64,000 nucleotides of DNA from Rhizoctonia solani (Eukaryota; Basidiomycota; Agaricomycetes; Cantharellales; Ceratobasidiaceae): positions 3,453,501 through 3,517,500 of the forward strand of contig NC_057372.1 in NCBI RefSeq assembly GCF_016906535.1, given 5' to 3'. Made by a program: the position numbers and the translations under genes. Positions 49,168 to 59,000 of the stretch are shown here, in pieces; positions within the stretch are counted from its first letter, which is position 1, and each line of letters starts with the position of its first letter. Under the pieces are notes generated by a model. The model was not told where the DNA came from, searched no databases, and saw only the letters and a program-made list of their open reading frames with translations.

Positions 49168-50311
49168 ATAATATGAAAAATCCCTTGGACTTTGTCAGAA
49201 AAATCAGGTTTCTGCTTTTTCCTGCAGTCCAAAGTGCATGGAACCTTCTCAGTATGGTATCTCATCCCATGCACACCCACCCTGAAATTCTGGTGCAATT
49301 CTGTTAAGGTCAAAAATAATCAATTTTGTTAATTTTATGAGTGCAGCCTGAAGGACCAGTTGCTGACTGGTTCCAGTTGACCTTGCCATTTTTCCTTAAT
49401 GATTGGTACACACTCTGATCATAGTAATATAAGCATGTTGGCAACAAGTTGCAACTTTATACCCTCACTGTGGCCTGAGATAAATTACCATGCCTGCTTA
49501 CCATGGACCCTGAGGACTGTTTGCCAACCAGTCCACTCAACCTTTTCTTTTTCCCTGCATATCTTGTACACAGCCTCCTCATAGTCATATAGTCACATTG
49601 GCAACAAGTCCCAACTTCATACCCTTACTGTGGCCTGAGGTATATTGTTATGCATGCTTGCTATGGACCCTGAGGACCAAGAGTTCATAATATCATGTCC
49701 ATGCAGTGTCCATGCATTACCTTGTGTCCTCTGTCAGAACCCATAACATGTCTGGTTATTCATGCCTCCTCTGTGTGACCTTCCTCCCATTCCTCCTCCT
49801 CAGCTGCACTTCCCTGACCATCCCCCCTATCCTCATCTTCACTGACTGAGTTATATTCATGCTCATGCTAAGATGTGAGTATCAGCCTTGCAACATGACC
49901 TCTTCTGTCACACTTACCACCTTCTTTAGTTTGGTTGATACATGCTGTCAACAGGTCATCTTGATTTTTGCTTTCCTCCCCTTGGCATCTCACTTACCTT
50001 TCCTTTTGCTAGTAATGCATCCACCAAGTATTGCATGTCTCCATCTCTATGACTTGCTGTGATTTGATCCAGGAGTTCAGCCAAGCCTCTGCTTTCTTCT
50101 TTTGTCATTGACTCTGCACTGGCAATGACTCTCAGGATGGATTTGTCTAGTTCCCAATCACCACCTTGCTGGAGTCTTGCTGATGGAGTTCCAAATGTCA
50201 TTAATATTCTGATTTAATGTTCAAATCCCATGAATCTTGCATAAAGGACTCACCATCAGCTTCATTATCACCTCCATCCTCACTTGCATCTTGGTGTGTG
50301 TGAACCCCCTC
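49168..50311 (-). pseudogene. truncated second copy of the 3' part of the 53-kb minus-strand gene
   Basis: Matches 52061-53535 in order and orientation. It includes the last three exons (terminal exon 49867-49760, same 108-nt length and acidic ending), the preceding 61-codon exon (frame of GDWELDKSILRVIASAESM, spliced from an ACTCCATCAG acceptor), and the 3' flank. It has about two 160-nt units where the other locus has four. Homology stops at 50311 where the LTR begins, so upstream exons are missing. It cannot encode the full protein. Confidence 0.8.
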
Positions 50312-50891
50312 TGTCCTAGACGTCTGTAAGGACGTCAAGGAGGTGGGCGCTTGCGGCCAAGTGGAACTAAGTAAGAGAAACCGCGTAAGGCGGTGGGCAA
50401 GCTACCTACAACAACAACCAACTATACTATGGCAACCAAGCCTATAAGGGCAATGGTGAGCTAACTAAGTACAACCAAGAAGTTGCTTAAGGCAACGTGG
50501 AACTAGTAACTAAGTATTTGCTGGACCTAAGGTCCTTGTACAATGGGTAGATGCAACAAGAGGTAATCAACCTGGGTGTTACCATGGTCAGTTGGCCTCC
50601 TTATATATTACAAGGCAAGACTAATTACAAATGTGTTAATGCAAATACTGTATCAAATAAGAACCACAATCCACAGTTGGTCTTACTCATGCATACATGT
50701 TGCTGACATGTCATGATGACGTCATAGGTGGAGGTGGCTACATATGCTGATTAAGCGCAGATGGGGACGTGGCTTGGCGCTTAGCGTATGATATAAGCGC
50801 CAGAGTCACGTGATTGAAAATGTTGTCCAATTGTTTTTGTTTAAATCCGAGAAAATGGGAATAAATTCCCTGGTATCAAATGTGTCTACAA
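50312..50891 (-). mobile_element. LTR of a Ty3/gypsy chromovirus
   Basis: A 580-nt segment running TGTCCTAG...CTACAACA, i.e. with TG...CA ends. On the minus strand a polypurine-like tract (AAGGGGGGGGCAG) lies immediately before TGTTGTAGAC, as expected at a 3' LTR downstream of pol. It is inserted into the duplicated gene end at 50311/50312. The other LTR is not in the window. Confidence 0.75.
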
Positions 50892-51694
50892 CACTGCCCC
50901 CCCTTAAGGGCCTTGGCAGTGCCAAGGGCCTTTTCCTTCATTTCTTTTTTGAATTTTTTAAGGATTTTTTCAGCGTTCTTGAGGTTTTCCCTTGGCTCCC
51001 AGGTATTCTCCTCTGATCCATAGCCTTTCCATTTAACCCTAAAAAACCATTTTCCGTCCCTTTTTTCCATGTCTGTGATTCCCTCTACCTTGTATTCTTC
51101 CTCTCCGTCCACAGTGACAGGTGGAGGGCGGTTCTCAAAGTTGCGCTTCTTATCCCTTTTGACTTTTGATAGGAGCCCTACGTAGAAAACATTGTGGATC
51201 CTCATTGTTGACGGGAGTTCCAGGTGGTATGCTTGGTCAGAGATCTTTTTGATTACTTTGAAGGGGCCCAGGTGTTGTTTGGTCAGCTTAGGACTTAGGG
51301 TCTTCAGCTTTATGTTTTTTGCATCTAGCCAGGCCTCCTCCCCAATTTTGAATTCAAGGGGTTCTCCGGTTTCCCTGGCAATCATGCGTGTCTTTGATTG
51401 CCTGAGTGCAGCCTCAATCTCCTGCCATTGTGCTTCCATTTGTGATGCCAAGTCGTCTGCCTCAGGAACGTCCGTCAGAACGTTACTCGGGGTTAAGGAG
51501 GGTTCCCAACCATACAGTGCCTTGAATGGTGATTTGCCTGTGCTGCTGTGTATGGCATTGTTGTAGGCAAATTCCGCCATTGGAAGCCACTTAGTCCAGT
51601 CCCTTTGGTTCACCCCTGAGTAGGCCCTGAGGAAGTGCTCAATAGATGGGTTGACTTGTTCCGTTTGTCCATTGCTTTGGGGGTGGTAGGCCAA
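50876..51694 (-). pseudogene. chromovirus Pol fragment: end of integrase plus chromodomain
   Basis: 272 codons, open at the 5' side. It begins in the integrase core (AYHPQSNGQTE), continues through the GPY/F-type region (LGPFKVIKKISDQAYHLELP) and ends with a chromodomain (YKVEGITDME...WFFRVKWKGYGSEENTWEP). The stop lies just inside the LTR. Protease, reverse transcriptase, RNase H and the catalytic part of integrase are absent, because at ~51697 the sequence switches abruptly to a GGCGTACC-type dispersed repeat. It is therefore an immobile remnant. Chromodomains of this group direct integration to modified chromatin. Confidence 0.9.
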
Positions 51695-51696
51695 GG

Positions 51697-52060
51697 TTTG
51701 AAGGTGGCTTAGGATGCATCCTAATACATCCTAGATAACTTACATAAGCCACAAGTGCATGGGATTCCCCCCTTCCTCATCACACAGGTCACTGAACTTA
51801 CATGAGACTTGAGTTAAATGGTTAAATGTACTGGGTCAGGAAGTTAATTTAACTACTTGTGTTTGAGCAGAATTTTCCATGGCGTACCAGGTACGCCAGT
51901 CCCCAGACCAGTATTGTCATGCTGCTACATGATCTTGGTTGAGGAGCAGCGTACCCAGTATGCTATGCCCTGGCATGGCCCTTTCATCTTTGTTGGACAG
52001 TCTGCCCTCCTGTGCGGCGTACCTGGTACACTATGCGCCAACACAGCTCTTTGCTTTTTG
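51697..52060. repeat. dispersed repeat family member 2 with GGCGTACCAGGTACGCC
   Basis: Same block order as 35505-35905, including the identical palindrome at 51881-51897. It truncates the chromovirus Pol on its left and abuts the duplicated gene-end segment on its right. Confidence 0.7.
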
Positions 52061-52240
52061 TTATAGTATGAAAAATCCCTTGAATTTTGTCAGAAAAATC
52101 AGGTTTCTGCTTTTTCCTGCAGTCCAAAGTGCATGGGACTTTGTCAGTATGGTCTTTCATCCCATGCGCACCCACCCTGAAATTTTGGTGCAATTTTGTT
52201 AAGGTCAAAAATAATCAGTTTTTGTTAATTTTATGAGTGC

Positions 52241-52893
52241 AGCCTGAAGGACCAGTTGCTGACTGGTTCTAGTTGACCTTGCCATTTCTCCTGAATAATA
52301 GGTACACACTCTGATCAAAGTAATATAAGCCTGTTGGAAACAAGTCCCAACTTCATACCCTTACTGTGGCCCAAGATTTACCACTATGCATGCTCACTAT
52401 GGACCCTGAGGACCGTTTGCCGACCAGTCCACTTGAATCTCTCCTTTTTTCCTTATCTCTTGTACACGGCCTCATAATAGTAGTATAAGCCTGTTGGAAA
52501 CAAGTCCCGACTTCATACCCTTACTGTGGCCTGAGATTTACCACTATGCGTGCTCACTATGGACCCTGAGGACTGTTCGCCGACCGGTCCACTTGAATCT
52601 CTCCTTTTTTCCTTATCTCTTGTACACGGCCTCATAATAGTAGTATAAGCCTGTTGGAAACAAGTCCCAACTTCATACCCTTACTGTGGCCCAAGATTTA
52701 CCACTATGCATGCTCACTATGGACCCTGAGGACTGTTTGCTGACCAGTCCACTTGAATCTCTCCTTTTTTCCTTATCTCTTGTACACGGCCTCATAATAG
52801 TAGTATAAGCCTGTTGGCAACAAGTCCCAACTTCATACCCTTACTGTGGCCTGAGGTATATTGTTATGCATACTTGCTACGGACCCTGAGGAC
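52241..52893. repeat. tandem 160-nt repeat, ~4 copies
   Basis: GGACCCTGAG recurs at 52401, 52561, 52721 and 52881, exactly 160 nt apart, within near-identical units (CTTGTACACGGCCTCA, CAAGTCCCAACTTCATACCC). It lies just downstream of the stop codon of the minus-strand gene. The paralogous locus has the same unit about twice (marker at ~49504 and ~49664). Confidence 0.85.
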
Positions 52894-52982
52894 CAAGAGT
52901 TCATAATATCATGTCTATGCAGTGTCCATGCATTACATTGTGTCCTCTTTCAGAACCCATAACCCATAACATGTCTGGTTAT

Positions 52983-55721
52983 TCATGCCTCCTCCATGTG
53001 ACCTTCCTCCCTTTCCTCCTCCTCAACTGCACTTCCCTGACCATCCCCCCTATCCTCATCTTCACTGACTGAGTTATATTCATGCTCATGCTAAGATGTG
53101 AGTATCAGCCTTGCAACATGACCTCTTCCATCACACTTACCACCTTCTTTAGCTTGGTTGATACATGCTGTCAACAGGTCATCTTGATTTTTGCTTTCCT
53201 CCCCTTGGCATCTCACTTACCTTTCCTTTTGCTAGCAATGCATCCACCAAGTATTGCATGTCTCCATCTCTATGACTTGCTGTTATTTGATCCAGGAGTT
53301 CAGCCAAGCCTCTGCTTTCTTCTTTTGTCATTGACTCTGCACTGGCAATGACTCTCAGGATGGATTTGTCTAGTTCCCAATCACCACCTTGCTGGAGTTT
53401 TGCTGATGGAGTTCCAAATGTCATTAATATTCTGATTTACTGTTCAAATGCCACAAATCTTAGATAAAGCACTCACCATCAGCTTCATTATCACCTCCAT
53501 CCTCACTTCCATCTTGGTGTGTGTGAACCCCCTCAATATCATGGTCCACCTCCACATCTTCTATTTGATCATATCCACCATGAGATCCAGTAACTTGACC
53601 CTGGTCACCACTATGATCTTCAAGGCTTGGCATTGTTGTGTGCCCATGATTGGATTGCTCATGGTAAGAGCTATCCTCCATGTCATCCACATCACTTTCC
53701 TGAAGATTTGCTTCAAAAGTATCCTGCCTAACAGCAATAACACCAGGGGTCTTGTTAGCCCTTAGTCTTTGTTGCTTCTGTGGTCAATTGGAATGATTGC
53801 TTTCTGCCCCACGCTTGGCTGGAGTTGACATTTCCAGGGCAGCTTGCACTGCATTCAACTACAAGCAATGTATGTCATTTTTCTTTTACCACCCAACATT
53901 CAATTGAGATGAGAAATTTTGGTTTGGTTGTTGCTTACCTGACTTGATACACCCAGTGTTCCACTCTCTTGGCAGTCTCCAAACTCCTTTGGCACTAGGA
54001 GCTCAAACTTTGTATGCAAACGTTTGACCTTGAACAGCCTCATTACTGTCCACCATGCCTTGCTACTGTTGAGCAGCTGTTGATATTTCTCTTGGCTTGC
54101 ATCTTCAAGTTCAAGCATTTTGTGCTTCTGGAGATCTGTGTGAAGAGTCTCCCAACTGGACCACACCCTTTGCATCACCTAGTATCAAGATCATCCAATC
54201 ATAATGCCCTTCTTTAAGTTTCCAAAACAGTGTATCACACCACAGACACTAACCTTGCATTCATATCCTCTGGCATTGGCCTCATCTCCATGTTTCTTCA
54301 AAAGAAACTGGGCTATCACTCCTGCTGGATGATCAGTGGTATTCTCTATTGTTTCTGAGGTTCCCTTGGTAAATAGAGTGAACTCATCCTTGGTTGTGAT
54401 CATGTTGATCATCTGAAAGATCTGATTATGAGAAAAAACATTGGTGATGGATCATGTATATGGAGACTTACATGAGTTGTCACTGTTTGCATCAGCTTCA
54501 ACTCCTCCTCTACAATCTTGGATCCAAGGCAAGATGGGAGAATCACCTGAAACCAAACTGTAGATTCACACTTGCACTCAGAGATCAAATTGGCCTACCA
54601 TATCTGGAAAAGTCCATGGGTCATCCTTCCGTGGATTCAAGTGGGTAACAAAGTTTGTTGGGCGTGTGCGCACTCTTTTGAGTGCCCCTGAGCGCCCACC
54701 AGGTAGAGCATCCCATGCATGTGCTTGCCTTTTCTGACCACCTTTAGTCACCTTGAGCTTGGACATTTGGCAGGACCTTGGGGGGAGAGTCAAAGCATCC
54801 TTGGGAACATCACTCATCCCCTCAGTCAACAGGTCCACCTGTGCCAGCATCTCATGAACAAGGCCAGCAGCCACCTGTGAAGCTGATCAGTACTTTCTGG
54901 TATTTGCAAAAAATCTGGTACATACCATGTACAGACGGCCAGTTGTTAGTCTCATCCATGAGCCTGCTGAAAATGTTGCTGCAATATGCACACGAGCCAA
55001 TGAATCCAAGATGGCATCCATAAGCTCATGGTTGCGAGTCAGATTGCATATTGCCCAATTGGTTCTGTCTTCCAATCCACCTAGTAGCATGCAACAATTT
55101 TGTAGGAATTTCTCTTCATTAATGGTGCCTGACTTGAGGAGCTTCCTTAGTTTCCAGACAGCCAAGAATAGCTCAAGGTCGCTGGAGTGCTTCATCAGTT
55201 GAGGGCTGTTTGACTCATGCATCATTGTCAAAAATTCTGCTGGATGATTCTGTTCCAATTCTATACCACATTCAATGAGCATGCACTTTAGTGGGAGTTT
55301 TTTTTCCACACTCACCTTTCTTGTACACCTTGGCATGCCACCACATATCTTCTGGGCCTCCTAGGCCAAGTTGAGATAACATGGCTAAGCAATGTTGGCC
55401 AGCAAAAACCAGTACAGTTAAGTCTTGAGGAAGCTCAGGGGTGGAGTTGATACCATGTTTTTGCAGCAAATCATACAGCACATGATCAGATGATCCATCA
55501 TTCAAAATAACACTGATAGGATGAAGTGCTTGGTTCAGAATCTCAGGAGTACCTATGCGCTCAACAAGTGTGTCAACCCAGGATTGATCAAGTGCTTGTT
55601 GATCTGGATGGTTATGGGTCTGACTCAAGAAAACTGTGAATGTCCCAATAAGGGTTGCCTTTTGCACATTGGCAGCAGCTAGCTCTGTTGCATTTTTGTT
55701 GGATGTTGATGTCATAGGCAT
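52983..55721 (-). CDS. unrecognised ten-exon protein (~729 codons), one in-frame TGA
   Basis: Exons: 55721-55316, 55260-54926, 54874-54599, 54546-54472, 54412-54254, 54178-53939, 53858-53477, 53402-53221, 53167-53141 and 53090-52983. All are bounded by GT-AG, and the lengths sum to an exact multiple of three ending at TGA 52983. That is strong internal support for the model. Exon 7 contains one in-frame TGA (53784-53786), after which the same frame continues through two more supported exons. The protein has a helical N-terminal half, a basic middle (KGGQKRQAHAWDALPGGRS, RVRTRP), a His/Asp/Gly-rich acidic stretch and an acidic C-terminus (SEDEDRGDGQG). No family is recognised. It is transcribed divergently from the 1787-codon gene and its 3' part is duplicated at 49.2-50.3 kb. 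Confidence 0.7.
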
Positions 55722-56093
55722 GATGTAGTTTGTAGCACAGATCTTGTTATTGTTATTGTTATTGTTGTTGCAGAGACACACAAGGGAGCAGATGTACGCA
55801 AATGTCAGTTGACCTAGGCACCTTCATAAAGATCCACCAGTCTCCTTGACAACGTCAAATCAGTTAATCTATGTACTAATCTCACCAAATAAGGCTAGAT
55901 GACTTGACCACTTTACTCCGGTTAAACGCCACTCCGGTTCAATTTTCACCATCAACTTTACCTTTCCCAAAAGTGGCACCACTAGAATTGAGGCTATATA
56001 AGTTAGCTTGGATCATTCATCCTACCAATTGATCACTCATCTTACCAATTGACAACCAGCCAACCACTATCTTCTTTCTTCTTCTGTTGCATA
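55722..56093. promoter_or_regulatory. shared divergent promoter region
   Basis: 372 nt separate the two start codons. It contains a (TTATTG)n/(CAATAA)n run on the minus-gene side (~55745-55770), two ACTCCGGTT words (~55915 and ~55931), and TATATAAG at 55995-56002, ~95 nt before the plus-strand ATG. The arrangement suggests co-regulation of the pair; this is inference from spacing. Confidence 0.45.
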
Positions 56094-59000
56094 ATGTCCC
56101 CCTCCAGCACAAGCTCACATGGTTCTCAAACCAGCAATATGTAAGAACACTCCATGTCCCAGCCTTTTTACCTTTGTCTCATCTTCATTATTCCTATCTT
56201 TACATTTGTTCTCATTTCTTGTACATTTACACCTCATTATTCTTCTAGAACTTTTGGCTCCTTGAAATCCTATGAATCACCTAGCAGCATGGTATCCCAT
56301 ACACAAACTATTGGAGCACCAGACATGTAAGTTTACATTCTCCTATCTCATTTTCTAAAACTGAGATATCATTCTGTCAGCACATGGGGCACACTTCAAA
56401 GCCCTGACAACAGCACAGCTTCAGTGCTTGTGCCCAACATTCAGCAACAGCAACGTCCACAAAGTGTATCAGGTAATGAATATACCAATAACTCAATGCG
56501 GATTAGCATTGGTGGTTCTAATCCTACCTCTTGCTCTCCTTCAGTATCCATGGCTCAAGCCATGTCACCATTTCCACTGCAGATATTGCAGCAATCCAAC
56601 CATACAAAGTATGTGTATCTGAAATTGACCACCAAGCTCATCAATACACTTGAAATGTTATACATAGATAGTGCTGTTGTTGTTGCTGTAAAACCTCTTT
56701 GACATCTAGTATTTGTGCTGATGATTCTTAGTGATAGGGAACTGCGGCGCTTGGTGCAGCCTACTCAGAATCAAACAGTGCCTCCTGCACATTCTGTCAC
56801 CCCAGCAAAGCGGCCCCAACAGGAATCATTTGATCTCCCCCCTCCAGGGGATAATCAACTTCAAACAGCAGTGTCAGTTGAACCAATTACATTGCATTTG
56901 GTTCAATGGGCTTATAAATATTGTTTCTTATTCTTTAGATCCACCACTGGTGATAGTCATTCTGAGGCTATTCAGACCCCGTTACACACTCAGCCTCCAA
57001 CTCCTAGCAGTAACCAATATGTGACACCCTCCAGGTCCTCTAAATGTGCTAGACCACCGCCTGGATCTCCTGTCTGGAATTAGTACGTGACTTTCATTAC
57101 AAACTGACGTACATGGAACAACAAATACTTACAACCTAGAAGTATGCAGCAGCAAAAGGCAGCCCGCCGGTCAATATCAAATGACCCATCACCATTAAGG
57201 AGTGCTTTACAAGCCTCATCTTCAACTGACAGAAGCCATATATCTCAAAGAAGTAGTACCCCTTTATCTCAGCTATCATCAATCAATTTCCATGATAGTC
57301 CTTTTGGTGAGAGGGTGAGCACTACTGAAACACGTTGGGAGACTGGGAGAGCCAAAGTCCATAAGCAACCTAAGTTAGTGAAAATTTCACATTTATCACA
57401 TGGATGGACTTCCAAATCATTTTTATTGCAGTATTCTTTGTAACAAGGATATTCATCTGCTCCAACTTCAAAACTTACTTTCTGGTGTTCCTGATCTTTC
57501 AGAAAGTTCTGGAGGTGTCACAGTAGATGGGTTGCTTTTAGACCCTGATTACACCTTATATCTCCAGGTCTATGCTACATGTTTGATGCATGCTATCTAT
57601 CGACCTTTTGACACCTCCCAAACAATCATGATCCTTGAACCTACACCAGTTGATTGGTCGTACTGGGGAACAATCACAACATCAGGTCAACCCCCTCCAA
57701 CCCATTTGATTGGACTCTGCTCCATATTACTCCAACCTGATGATATTGAAGAAACAGTACTCTTGGTCTGGGGAACATGTGAACTAGTGGATGATCTGAC
57801 CCTGGACATTGAACTAACATACTATGACAATTGTGCAAGGATCCCATCAAGTACTTTTGTGGAGGAAGTAAACAACTGGGTGTGGACTGTTGTGGAAAAT
57901 AACCTGCCATGTGGTTACAACATGGGCCAAAGGGTTCTCTGGGGTGCAAAGTGGTCTGAGGACTATCATACATTCTCTGAGATAGAGCTTGATATGGTAT
58001 TTTGCCAGATTATCTCTGCAGTGGTGTATGACATGCCATTTCATCCTCAGATTTTAGCAGATGGTCCGCCACTGATGCCAAGATGGCCATATGAGATGAC
58101 ACAAGCACAGATTCAAACCCTGCTTGGTCAACAAGTGGATGGCAGTCTTAGCTACAAGGCCCTTGTCAGTGAGAATGACTTTGTACCAGAGCGCATTTAT
58201 CTTCACAGGTGAGCAGCTTCCATTTACTTAGCCTAAAGAAACTGGTAGTGAATTTTAACACATAATAAAAATCAACAGCTACCCGTTTGAAGCTGAGATT
58301 TTGCCAATGCATGACACGCTGGAAGGGTATGGGTTTGAGGAGCAAGAGGAAGTAGAGGAAGTTCCAAGCGTACCAATGGAGGACATATTCACACGGCATG
58401 ACTCCCTCAATTCATCCAAGAAAACTAATTTTACTAATTTTACTCTTCTTAGAACTGAAGCCTGGATTGAACAAAAAGCTGCTTTAGAAGCAACAGGACA
58501 GCAGCACTACTACTTAATGTTCTCCGACAAGTTGTATGTGAATTCTGCTTCAACTCAAGGGTACCCACTAACAAGAACATAATTTCAAAATACACAGAAG
58601 GTATCAAACTGCCACACCATCAATTGCTTCTGAGTTCTCAGTCCATGTAGTAGAGCCAGGGTATGTTTGTGCACCATGCAGCATTCTGGCTTAATTCTCA
58701 CAGATAGTAATTCCAGTCCAAACAGAAGTGTTGTTATGCAAAGGTTTTTGGAGTGTTTGTATCAAGTGTGCTATTCAATGCTGATACACATATCTGCTAG
58801 GGATTTGATTGCCAAGACTCATGATTGCATGCTAGCTCATTGCAAGTACAGGCACACTGCACGCCTTGTGTATTGGAAGCAACTACAAGAGTCCACCCCA
58901 GATATGGATTGTATCTCATTTGTGACCACAAACCTCTGGTTAAGCTCCTTGATGGCTGCACCAGATTGTTGTATTTTCTATCTGGATCCAAACCTGGTCA

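Noticed and set aside
50312..51694. Complete LTR retrotransposon
   Set aside because: Only one LTR and the end of integrase plus chromodomain are present; the rest is cut off at ~51697.
55272..55781. N-terminal Asn-run extension of the 53-kb gene
   Set aside because: The Asn run comes from a CAA/AAT repeat upstream of the first ATG (55721); no in-frame ATG lies before it.
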